In this document: in pieces, positions 7,806-15,641 of the stretch
Numbering within the stretch: the stretch's first letter is position 1
How the letters are laid out: each line of letters begins with the position of its first letter
Assembly (NCBI GenBank): GCA_964358485.1
Contig: CAYHPY010000002.1
Location: 127,842 to 191,841, forward strand
Direction: 5' to 3'
Length of the DNA stretch: 64,000 bases
From: CAYHPY01 sp964358485
GTDB taxonomy: Bacteria; Elusimicrobiota; Elusimicrobia; UBA1565; UBA9628
Program-made: the position numbers and the translations under genes
Notes under the pieces: model-generated
Database searches by the model: none
Told to the model about the DNA's origin: nothing
Seen by the model: only the letters and a program-made list of their open reading frames with translations

Positions 7806-9859
7806 CGTTGCACCGGGGCTCCGACCTCTCCCAACCGGAGCCAGGGGCGAAAGAGGTCCTGGGGTCTCTCAAAAACGGTCATGCGGGCCTCCAGGGGGCC
7901 GGGCGGGATGGGTTTTTTGAGCAGGAACCGGTAGGTCTCCGAAATCTCGGAATTTTTCCCCCAGGTGGAAGGCGGCTGGAGGTCGTTGAAGCAGGGCCAG
8001 AGGGTTTCGTGCCCCGGCCAACGCCCCCGGGAGGCTGAGTAAATCGGGGCGAAGACCTCCCGTCCTCCCGGGTCGCGCAAAGCGACGACGACGGCGAAAT
8101 CGGCGACGGGGCGCGTGGAACGCCAAAGGAGAGTGAGTTCAATGTGAGATGGATTTTCTAATAAACGGACGGAAGTTGACAACAACTGAACGGAATTAGG
8201 TAACGAAACAAGCGATGGCTTCCCGCCGGCTGGAAGGCGGCTGGAAGCCGCAAGCCAGACGGGCGCATTTAGTTCGGCTAAAGTCCGACACTTCGGGTCC
8301 TTGGTAATGTTGAACGATAAAGGATTTTCCCCTCCAGGGAAAATTTTAAGTTTTCCAGCGCAGGAAAAATTTCCATCGGCCCGGTACTTCGGGTCGTTCT
8401 TGCCGTGGTAGACGATCAGGTTCATGCCTTTATAGGGATGCCAATAGAGCGTGTCCCGGCCGTACATCGAAAGCTGGTTCCGGTAGAAGGCCCCGGTCCG
8501 CCCCGGGGTCAAAGTCGTGTCCCCGGGCTCGGCCAGGATTTCGGTTTTGTTCCAGAACAGCAGGAGGTGTTCGCTGGTCTGGCTGAAGGCCGGGGCCCGG
8601 GCCACCGAAACCGGGGCGTCCAGCAGGAAAATGTTGGCGGGCTTTGCCGGGAGCAGGGCCGGGGCCGCTTCGGTGAAGCGCGCGTGGAGTTCGGCCGAAT
8701 GGCGCCAGCCGTAGCCTTCGGCGATCCCGGCGGCCGCGGAGAGCCCGAAGACCAGAAACACCGCCGCGGCCAGGCCCCTGCGGACGGCGAGCCCGAGTTC
8801 CCGGGATAGGGTCAGGGCGACGGCCGTCAGGGCCAACAAAAACCCGAAGCTGGGCAGGTAGTTGTGGCGGGGGCTGAGGTACCAGAAAAAATTCGGGGCG
8901 TAGGCGCAGAGCATCCAAAGCAGGCCGAACGCGGCGATCCGGCCCAGGCCCGGGCCCTCGCTTTTCGGCTCGTGGGCCTCGGGGACGCCGAGTCGGCGGG
9001 AAAGCCAAGCCCAGGTTCCGGCCAGGGCCAAGACCATGGCCGTGGTGGCCTCGGGGCCGCCCGCCCAACTTTGCAGGCTTTCCCAAATCGGAAATTTTCT
9101 AAGGGGGACGGCCGAGGAAAGCAGGGCCTCCCAAGCCCTTTGTCCCACCTGCCCCAGGCGGACCACGGGGCGGCCGCCTTCCGAGTGCGGGGAATAGGCC
9201 CGCAGAAAGGCGTGGGCGGCGTCGAGGACGATCCCGGCCCCCGCGAAAGAAAGCGCCCAGGCGCGGGGGAGCCCCGAGTCCGGGCAAAGCCAGACCGCGT
9301 AGACCGCGATCGGAAGCCACATGAGGACGCTCTGATCGTAGTCGAAGACGGCCAAAGCCAGGAGGCCGAGGCAGGCGGCCCAGCGAACGACCGCGTTCAG
9401 GCTTTGGGCCGCCGCCAGGCGGCAGGCGGCCAGGAGAAAGGTGGTGGACAGCAGATTCATCCCCACCGCCGCCGTCCAGAAATGGGTTTCGCCATGATTT
9501 GGATAGACCAGGAATAGGCCCGCGAAAAGGAGGGACCAGCCCAAGGAACCCCCGAGCCGGACCAAAAGGGAGGCGGCCAGGAGGGCGTTGAGGATGTCCA
9601 GTCCCACGCCGAAGAGGTGGAGGCGGGACGGCTCCGGACCCAGGATGCGGTAAAGTCCCGCGTAATATAGAATGTAGAGGTTTCGGCCCGGGACGTATTT
9701 GAGCGTCCGCTCCCGAATCTCCGGCCAATCGGCACCGGACAAGGTCCGGTGGAAAGCGTGGTCGTCGAGATGCAGGCCGGCCTTCGGCGCGTGCGCCCCA
9801 AACACGAGCAGGCCCGTCAAAATCAGAAACAAGGCCGGTCTGCCTTCGATTGTTTTCAA
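7802..9859 (-). CDS. Large polytopic membrane protein, PMT/ArnT-like with C-terminal soluble domain
   Basis: 685 aa. Residues 1-390 or so are a run of hydrophobic helices. The early acidic loop APKAGLHLDDHAFHR resembles the first periplasmic loop of polyprenyl-phosphate-sugar transferases of the GT-C fold. The last 250 residues or so look soluble and beta-rich (HIELTLLWRSTRPVADFAVVV). The call as a GT-C enzyme rests on topology and the acidic loop, not on a full family match. The start is TTG, overlapping the previous stop as TTGA. The DNA for the C-terminal domain (8140-8400) is distinctly AT-richer than the rest. Confidence 0.6.
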   Translation of the reverse strand: MKTIEGRPALFLILTGLLVFGAHAPKAGLHLDDHAFHRTLSGADWPEIRERTLKYVPGRNLYILYYAGLYRILGPEPSRLHLFGVGLDILNALLAASLLVRLGGSLGWSLLFAGLFLVYPNHGETHFWTAAVGMNLLSTTFLLAACRLAAAQSLNAVVRWAACLGLLALAVFDYDQSVLMWLPIAVYAVWLCPDSGLPRAWALSFAGAGIVLDAAHAFLRAYSPHSEGGRPVVRLGQVGQRAWEALLSSAVPLRKFPIWESLQSWAGGPEATTAMVLALAGTWAWLSRRLGVPEAHEPKSEGPGLGRIAAFGLLWMLCAYAPNFFWYLSPRHNYLPSFGFLLALTAVALTLSRELGLAVRRGLAAAVFLVFGLSAAAGIAEGYGWRHSAELHARFTEAAPALLPAKPANIFLLDAPVSVARAPAFSQTSEHLLLFWNKTEILAEPGDTTLTPGRTGAFYRNQLSMYGRDTLYWHPYKGMNLIVYHGKNDPKYRADGNFSCAGKLKIFPGGENPLSFNITKDPKCRTLAELNAPVWLAASSRLPAGGKPSLVSLPNSVQLLSTSVRLLENPSHIELTLLWRSTRPVADFAVVVALRDPGGREVFAPIYSASRGRWPGHETLWPCFNDLQPPSTWGKNSEISETYRFLLKKPIPPGPLEARMTVFERPQDLFRPWLRLGEVGAPVQR

Positions 9860-11379
9860 GGCGTAATTCCGTACAATCTTGCCTGTATTCCGTCGTGTAT
9901 TGGTATTTCCGCCAATAGTTTGGCCTTCAGCCGTCCGTTCCAGACATACCCTTCCACAGCCTTATTGGCCCGGTTGAGGAATTCCGGCAGTTGATCCCGG
10001 GGGATTCCGTCCACGAAGACCGCGTAACGGGCGTTTTTATCCTTGAGCCGGATGAGCGCCCCTTCCCCGGAGGGTTGCGCGTAACCGAGGCTGATGAAGC
10101 GGTAAGGCAGGTCGCGCGCGGCCGAGAGGCAGGCGAGGTTATTGGCGTTAAAGCGCGGGTGCTCCACGGCAATCGCCACGACCGGCTCTTCTCCGGGCGC
10201 GGCGGGCGCCAGCTCGGCAAGCCGGGACAGCAGGTCCCCCCGGGCCCAGCCCGGATCCCGGCCCGGCGGTCCATTGAAGAGAAGGGCCGGTCCGGTCGGA
10301 ACTCCGAAGGTCTGGGTGCAAAACACCCCGACCGGGAGGCTGAGGAGCGCCGTCAAAAGCACGGCGTCCCGCCGTCGGCGCAGGGAAGCCGCCGCCGCGC
10401 CCAGGGCGATGGCTGCGGCCGGGAGGATCGGAGTCAGGTACCGGAGCTCTTTGTTGACCCCGAAGGTGAAGACCGTGAACGGCACGAAAAACCACGCCGC
10501 GAGGAATTTATCGGAGGCCTGCAGGGAGCGGTCCTTCGGAAGCGAGGCCCAGGCCAGGACTCCGACCGCCGTCGCGGTGAAGAGCAGGGGCCAAGAGAAG
10601 ACTTCGCGGCCTACTCGGGAAAAGAAGGGGATCAGGACCGACGGGGAGAATACTCCCGCCTGTCCGTAGCCCCGGGCGACGGCGCCGAAGCCCGCGCTGA
10701 ACCCGAAGCCGACGACATAGGGAGCGTTGAATGCGTACCAGGTGGACGCCGTCGCCGCGCCGATGACCAAGGCCTTCTTGGCGTGGGGCCTGAGTTCCCG
10801 GCGCTTGAGCAAGATCGGACCGAAGAGGTAAAGAGGATAGAGGGATTTGATCAGCAGGCCCAGGCCCAGGCAGAGCCCCAGTTCCCAGGGGGAGCGGCGC
10901 GAGTCCGGCCGCGCTCGAAGGATGGCCCATTGTCCGGCCAGCACCGCCGCGGTCAAGGAGCACTCGACGAAAAAGACCCGCGATACCCCGTAAATCATCG
11001 GCGTCAGCGCCGTCGCGGCGGCGGCTCCCAGGCCGGCGCGCTCGCCGTAGAGGGCTTTTCCCACGGCGTAGGCCAGGAAAATGATCGCCGCGAGAAAAAA
11101 CTCGTTGGCCCAGAGGGCGACGCGTTCCCCGGGTCCGAAGAGCAGGTATAGGGGCAAGGGGAAAAGGGAGATCAGGGGCGCTTTGATCCGGAAGGCCCCC
11201 GTGTATTCCCTCAGAAAACTCGCGGGGCTCTCGAAGAGGGCGTGAAAGAGGCGGAAGCTGATCTCCAGGTACCAGGCGTCGTCGAACGATGGAGGCCGGA
11301 GGTCCCGGGACAGGTACCAGGCGTTGCCCGCCAGGACCGCGGCACAAAGCGCGCAGGCCGAGGCCTTCCAGAGTCTCAC
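9856..11379 (-). CDS. ArnT/PMT-like GT-C glycosyltransferase
   Basis: 507 aa. After the first helix comes SFDDAWYLEIS, the acidic loop that holds the catalytic Asp in ArnT and PMT_2 enzymes. About ten further helices follow (LGLCLGLGLLIKSLYPLYLF, FSWPLLFTATAVGVLAW) and then a periplasmic C-terminal tail of about 130 residues. Enzymes of this type use polyprenyl-phosphate sugars as donors on the periplasmic face. The start is GTG at 11379, overlapping the previous stop as GTGA. A longer frame runs upstream but is only a shadow of the flippase gene. Confidence 0.78.
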   Translation of the reverse strand: MRLWKASACALCAAVLAGNAWYLSRDLRPPSFDDAWYLEISFRLFHALFESPASFLREYTGAFRIKAPLISLFPLPLYLLFGPGERVALWANEFFLAAIIFLAYAVGKALYGERAGLGAAAATALTPMIYGVSRVFFVECSLTAAVLAGQWAILRARPDSRRSPWELGLCLGLGLLIKSLYPLYLFGPILLKRRELRPHAKKALVIGAATASTWYAFNAPYVVGFGFSAGFGAVARGYGQAGVFSPSVLIPFFSRVGREVFSWPLLFTATAVGVLAWASLPKDRSLQASDKFLAAWFFVPFTVFTFGVNKELRYLTPILPAAAIALGAAAASLRRRRDAVLLTALLSLPVGVFCTQTFGVPTGPALLFNGPPGRDPGWARGDLLSRLAELAPAAPGEEPVVAIAVEHPRFNANNLACLSAARDLPYRFISLGYAQPSGEGALIRLKDKNARYAVFVDGIPRDQLPEFLNRANKAVEGYVWNGRLKAKLLAEIPIHDGIQARLYGITP

Positions 11380-13787
11380 GCGGGTCCCGCTTCGGGCGCC
11401 TTCGAGAATAGGGCGTAGTAGGCCAGGCCGGCGACATAGGCGCAAAGCAGGGCGGCGGCCGCGCCGGAAATCCCGAATCGGGGGATCAGGAGCAGGCCCA
11501 GTCCCAAGTTTCCGAGCCCAGCCACGAGGCTTCCCGCCACCGAGATCCTCAGGCCCGAAAAGTCGCGGGCGGCCAGGATCGAGGCCGTCAGCCCGTGGGC
11601 CAGGACCAAGGCGGCCGCGCCGCCGAACATTCCCACCCAGCTCCAGTGGAAGGGATATTTCCGCCCGAAGACCAGGAGGGCCGCGCAGGCGGTCGCGCAG
11701 AAGAACGCGAACGCCGCGCCAAATACGGCCGGGCCGAGGCGCTTGAGCGCGGGCCAGGCGGCCCTCTGCCCTTCGGCGCTGCTGGCGATCGGGACCACGA
11801 CGTCGCCCAGCATGTAGAGCAGGGCCAGGCTGATCTGGACCGTGGCGGTGAAATAGGCGCTGAAGACGCCGACCTCGTGGGCGGAGAAGTGGCGGTTGAG
11901 GATGAGCCGGGCCGGCCCGATGATGCAGGCCATGGTCACGAGGTTGAGCGCCGCGACCGAAGCGTAGCCGAAAATCCGGCGGAAGATTCCGGAATCGAAG
12001 ACCGGCCGCAGGTAATCCTTGAGCGACCAAAGCGAGAAGCCCGTCCCGCAAAGAAAGCTCGAGATGAGCGCGAGCACCAGAGCCTCGTAGGTTCCCACCC
12101 CGGCCGCCACGAACGCGCCGAGAAAGATGGGGGCCGAGAGGCCGTAGACGGTCTCCGAGAGGCCCCTCCGGGCGAATCGGTAAAGGCCGAGCAGGGGGCT
12201 GGAGACCACGACGTAGGCGGCGTTGGCGAAGGAAAACAAAAGCGAGAACTTGAACAGCCGGTCGGGCAGGGCCAGCGCGGCCTCCAGGGGGGCGCTGATC
12301 AGCTCGAGAACCGCCAACCAGGCCAGGCCCCAGAGCAGGAAGCCCCAGAGCGTCGTGGAGATGAGCTTGGTCCGTTCGGATTCCGAGCTCTCCTGGGAGA
12401 GGAATTTCTTCACGGCCACGGGAAAGCCAAGCATCGGCAGGATTTGCAGAAACGCCGCCAGGGCGATGACCAGGTTGGCCTGGCCGTAGGCGGCCGGTCC
12501 CAGGAGCCGCCCCGCGAGGATTTGGGTGGCGACCATCGCGATCTTGGCCGAGCCGTAGAGAAATCCCACCCAGGTGAAGCCCTTGAGGAAAGATTGGGCG
12601 TGGCGGCCCGTCCACCAGGCGGCGGGGGAGGAGGACGCCTCGGGGCGGGGCTTGCGGCGGGTCCAGGCTTGGCGCATCGTCTCATGCAGACGCGCGAATT
12701 CCGCCTCGTAGGTGTGCTCCCGGGCAAGGGCGACGCGGGCTTGGCGGCGCTCCGGAGTCTCGGTTTTGGGCAGTTCTAGGGCCAACTTGACCCATTGCTC
12801 CGGAGTCTCGGCGATGTGGATATGCTCGGAGTAGCCCTTGAGCGAGGGCAGGGGCGTGGCCAGGACCGGCCGGCCCATGGCCAGGCATTCGTAAATCTTG
12901 GCGGGGACCACGCCCATGTGGAACGGGGTCAGCTTGTAGGGCATCAGAAAGGCGTCGAAATTCTCCAGCCGCGCCAGGAGCTTGTCGAGGTCGGTCGGCG
13001 CCAAGCGCCGGACCGCCGGATGAAAGGCGGGCTCGGGGCCCTTGGTGTAGCCGCTCACGGTGACCTCAAAGCCCGCTTCGGCCAGCGCGGAGACCAGTCC
13101 GTCGTCGAGGTCCGGGGACCAGGAGCCGTAGTAGCAGAAGCGGCGGAAGGCCGGGTCCGGGGGCTTGGCGTCGAAGTAGCGGGCCGGGACCCCTTGATGG
13201 ATCTGTGCGACCTGGGGGTGCTCGGCCGTTTTTTGCTTGTAGAGAAAATCCGAGTCGCAGACGACCTGGTCGGTTAAAGACAGGAGTTCCTTCTCCAGCA
13301 GGAGCAAATCGACGGGGGCGTTGGGGTGGCCGCGGAAGTTGGAGGCGCAGTCGTAGATCAACAGCGACGGCGAGAGCCTTCGTATCATCTCCAACGCCGT
13401 CGCTGTCGGAAAGTACGTTATTACTATTGGATTCTTTTCCAACCCCATTCCGTCCAGTAATCCGTTCAATTGCGGCAAAAATATCTTTTCGTTTATTTTT
13501 CTAAATAATCCGTTCGTCGGCGGCAAAACCCGCGGAGGGACGACCCGCACCCCCGGAACCGGCTCAACCGCCCCGTCCTCCGGGGAATGGGCGATGTTGA
13601 CCGCCTTGCGCCAGACCCGGCCGAGGTCCTTGAGCCCGGGATCGCGGAAGCCGGAATTCTCGACGAAAAAGACCTCGTGCCCCGCCCGCGCCAATTGTTC
13701 GGCGAAGATCTGGTGCCGTTGCCAGGGCGCGTCCCAATCGATCGAGCTGAGAATGACGATCTGGCGCCCTTCGAAGGCCGGGCTCAT
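11376..13787 (-). CDS. Fusion of a GT-B glycosyltransferase and a Wzx/MOP-type flippase
   Basis: 803 aa in one uninterrupted frame. Residues 1-375 or so form a GT4-like glycosyltransferase: VILSSIDWDAPWQRHQIFAE, YYGSWSPDLDDGLVSALAEA, and the donor-site stretch VPAKIYECLAMGRPVLATPL. A charged, proline-rich linker follows (about 377-398). From about 400 to the end it is a polysaccharide-flippase-type transporter with about a dozen helices (ATQILAGRLLGPAAYGQANL, LGFPVAVKKFLSQESSESER). Wzx proteins flip lipid-linked repeats and are normally separate, about 400-500 aa. The ATG overlaps the reductase stop as ATGA, and no start or stop interrupts the join. Confidence 0.85.
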   Translation of the reverse strand: MSPAFEGRQIVILSSIDWDAPWQRHQIFAEQLARAGHEVFFVENSGFRDPGLKDLGRVWRKAVNIAHSPEDGAVEPVPGVRVVPPRVLPPTNGLFRKINEKIFLPQLNGLLDGMGLEKNPIVITYFPTATALEMIRRLSPSLLIYDCASNFRGHPNAPVDLLLLEKELLSLTDQVVCDSDFLYKQKTAEHPQVAQIHQGVPARYFDAKPPDPAFRRFCYYGSWSPDLDDGLVSALAEAGFEVTVSGYTKGPEPAFHPAVRRLAPTDLDKLLARLENFDAFLMPYKLTPFHMGVVPAKIYECLAMGRPVLATPLPSLKGYSEHIHIAETPEQWVKLALELPKTETPERRQARVALAREHTYEAEFARLHETMRQAWTRRKPRPEASSSPAAWWTGRHAQSFLKGFTWVGFLYGSAKIAMVATQILAGRLLGPAAYGQANLVIALAAFLQILPMLGFPVAVKKFLSQESSESERTKLISTTLWGFLLWGLAWLAVLELISAPLEAALALPDRLFKFSLLFSFANAAYVVVSSPLLGLYRFARRGLSETVYGLSAPIFLGAFVAAGVGTYEALVLALISSFLCGTGFSLWSLKDYLRPVFDSGIFRRIFGYASVAALNLVTMACIIGPARLILNRHFSAHEVGVFSAYFTATVQISLALLYMLGDVVVPIASSAEGQRAAWPALKRLGPAVFGAAFAFFCATACAALLVFGRKYPFHWSWVGMFGGAAALVLAHGLTASILAARDFSGLRISVAGSLVAGLGNLGLGLLLIPRFGISGAAAALLCAYVAGLAYYALFSKAPEAGPA

Positions 13788-14704
13788 CGCGGCCGGCCGC
13801 GATGCCAGTTCAGGGTGTCCAGGACGCTTTGCTCCAGGGAAATTCCCGGCCGCCAGCCGGCCAGAGCCATGAGCTTGCGGGCGCTTCCCGCCAGGCGGGG
13901 GACCTCCACCTTCCGGGCTCGGGACGCGTCCGGGACGACTCGGATGGGGCGCCGCGCGGCTTTCAACATGAGGTCCAGAATCCGCCGCATCGGGAGGGCG
14001 CGCCCGGAGCAGACGTTGTACACTTCTCCGGATCGGCCATGGAGGCCGATGTCGGCCAGGGCGCGGGCCGCGTCCCGCACATCCAGATAGTCGCGCCGGG
14101 CGTCCAGGCGTCCGACGGCGAGCCGCGGGGGTTGAAGTCCGAGCTCGACGCGTGCGATCTGCTCGGCGAAGGCGCCCGGGGCCAGGTGCGACGGAATTCC
14201 GGGACCGAGGACGTTGAAAATGCGGGCTTCTAGGATCTGGAGCCCCCGGTGGTGGTAGGAGGCTGCGGCCAGCCATTGGGCGAGTTTGATGATCCCGTAG
14301 GCCGTCACCGGGCGAAGCGGGGCGTTTTCCCCCACCGGGGCCGAACCCGGGGGCGGTCCGTATTCGCCCGAGGAGCCCGACACCACGACCCGGATCTTGG
14401 AGGGGGCGGGCCCGTCGGCCAGGGCGTCCAGGAGATTGAGGGTCGCGCGGACATGCGCCTTCCAGAGCCCTTCCCAATCCATGGGCCGGGTGGTCCCGGC
14501 AAGATGGAAAACCAGGGACGGCCGGAGTTCCTCGACGGTTCGGGCCGTTCTCGCCGCGTCGGCCAGATCCAGTTTTCGGCAGGAACCGCCCTTGCGGTCA
14601 GTCACGACCAGGCGGCGGCCGAGCCCGCGGCGCCTTAATTCCAGGGCCAGGGCCGTGCCGAGGAATCCCCGGCCTCCGGTGATGAGTATATCAGAGGAAG
14701 GCAA
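13784..14704 (-). CDS. NAD(P)-dependent extended SDR sugar epimerase/reductase
   Basis: 306 aa. It has a Rossmann motif ILITGGRGFLGTAL, DLADAARTARTVEELRP, a catalytic Ser region VVVSGSSGEYGPPPG and YGIIKLAQW (the YxxxK pair). RIFNVLGPGIPSHL and RRDYLDVRDAARAL are typical sugar-binding segments. It is most like GDP-4-keto-6-deoxymannose reductases (Rmd), but other 4-epimerases or reductases cannot be excluded. It heads the region A chain. The start is TTG, 11 bases downstream of TGATATAAT. Confidence 0.88.
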   Translation of the reverse strand: MPSSDILITGGRGFLGTALALELRRRGLGRRLVVTDRKGGSCRKLDLADAARTARTVEELRPSLVFHLAGTTRPMDWEGLWKAHVRATLNLLDALADGPAPSKIRVVVSGSSGEYGPPPGSAPVGENAPLRPVTAYGIIKLAQWLAAASYHHRGLQILEARIFNVLGPGIPSHLAPGAFAEQIARVELGLQPPRLAVGRLDARRDYLDVRDAARALADIGLHGRSGEVYNVCSGRALPMRRILDLMLKAARRPIRVVPDASRARKVEVPRLAGSARKLMALAGWRPGISLEQSVLDTLNWHRGRPR

Positions 14705-14715
14705 AGTGATCGGAA

Positions 14716-14724
14716 ATTATATCA
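14716..14724 (-). promoter_or_regulatory. Extended -10 promoter heading the region A polysaccharide operon
   Basis: The minus strand reads TGATATAAT (hexamer 14721-14716), 11 bases before the TTG start at 14704. There is no clear -35 and no ribosome binding site. It sits in the 22-base gap after the exported-protein gene. Confidence 0.5.
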
Positions 14725-14726
14725 CT

Positions 14727-15605
14727 TTACGGTTTTCGGGCCAGCTTCACGACCAGCGGAATCTCCAGGGGCTCGGGGATCGTCGGAGTCCAGGCTCGGG
14801 GGGTCGAACTATCGAATTTCCGGACCTCCCGTTGGTTTCCCCGAAGGGCGGGGTTTTGCCCCGGAATGGCTTGAGGGCCCAAGGCGGATTGGGCGACCGC
14901 TCCAATGACGTCGGTGTTGAATTTGACCGGCTCGGCCCTTTTTTCGGCCAGAGCCTTGCGGTTTTCTTCCACGGCCGCGGCCTTCATGGCTTCCGCTCTT
15001 TTTAGGTATTCCACGGCGGGCTTGGAGGAGAGGAAATCGATCGGGACCGTTTTTCCGTTGGCCTCGCGCACCCGGGCGACGGGGACGCGGATGATGTAGA
15101 CCGGCTCCCGTCCCGTGAAATCGGCCCGAAAGCCGATCTCGCGCGGGTCGGGGGGGATGCCGCCTTCTCCCGGCAGGAGCTCCGGCTCCGGCATCGGCTT
15201 GTTCTCGCTACCTTCGTTTCGGAGGGCGTCGGCGAGCTCCGCGGTCGAGGACTCCAGCCGGCTGAAGGGCACGCGGATGCCCCAGGACCTCTTCTTGCGG
15301 TCCGGGGTGAAGAACCAAATCGTGATGTCCTGCCGGAAGGAGCCCGAAAGCAGGGCGCGTCCTTCCCGGTTGTCGGCGGTGGCGGATAGGTAGAGGTTCG
15401 CGCCGTCGTTGAGCGCCCGGAAGATCAGGCCGGGTTCCTCCTGCCCCAGCGTGTCCGCCCAGACCGCGCCCGCCTCCCAGGCCTGGGAGGGGTTGTTCGT
15501 CCATTCGGCGGAGACCGCGTCGCGCCACCAAAGCAGCGCCCGTGCCGGCGCGGCGCAGGCCAGGGCCAGCAGGAGGACGGCGGCGCGGCGGCGAAAATTC
15601 AACAA
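14727..15605 (-). CDS. Exported protein of unknown function
   Basis: 292 aa with a clear signal peptide (RRRAAVLLLALACAAPARA). The mature part begins LLWWRDAVSAEWTNNPSQAW and has a beta-rich first half (LIFRALNDGANLYLSATADN), which recalls CBM9/DOMON-type sandwich domains. A charged, partly helical segment follows, then a proline-rich tail. I do not recognise a family with confidence. The start is TTG, 8 bases after TGCTATAAT. It is transcribed divergently from the TPR membrane protein. Confidence 0.7.
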   Translation of the reverse strand: MLNFRRRAAVLLLALACAAPARALLWWRDAVSAEWTNNPSQAWEAGAVWADTLGQEEPGLIFRALNDGANLYLSATADNREGRALLSGSFRQDITIWFFTPDRKKRSWGIRVPFSRLESSTAELADALRNEGSENKPMPEPELLPGEGGIPPDPREIGFRADFTGREPVYIIRVPVARVREANGKTVPIDFLSSKPAVEYLKRAEAMKAAAVEENRKALAEKRAEPVKFNTDVIGAVAQSALGPQAIPGQNPALRGNQREVRKFDSSTPRAWTPTIPEPLEIPLVVKLARKP

Positions 15606-15613
15606 GATGGTTC

Positions 15614-15622
15614 ATTATAGCA
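15614..15622 (-). promoter_or_regulatory. Extended -10 promoter of the exported-protein gene
   Basis: The minus strand reads TGCTATAAT (hexamer 15619-15614), eight bases before TTG at 15605. It is back to back with the plus-strand box at 15625-15633, so this 40-base gap holds two divergent promoters. Confidence 0.5.
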
Positions 15623-15624
15623 AT

Positions 15625-15633
15625 TGATAAGAT
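15625..15633 (+). promoter_or_regulatory. Extended -10 promoter of the TMTC-like gene
   Basis: TGATAAGAT (hexamer 15628-15633) lies eight bases before the GTG at 15642. This spacing matches the other short-leader promoters here, and is why GTG 15642 was chosen over the TTG at 15624, which would lie inside the promoter. Confidence 0.45.
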
Positions 15634-15641
15634 TTGCCCCG

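Noticed and set aside
11380..12615. N-terminal extension of the ArnT-like gene upstream of 11379
   Set aside because: The extension only shadows the flippase gene in another frame. The GTG at 11379 overlaps the flippase stop as GTGA, matching the other junctions.
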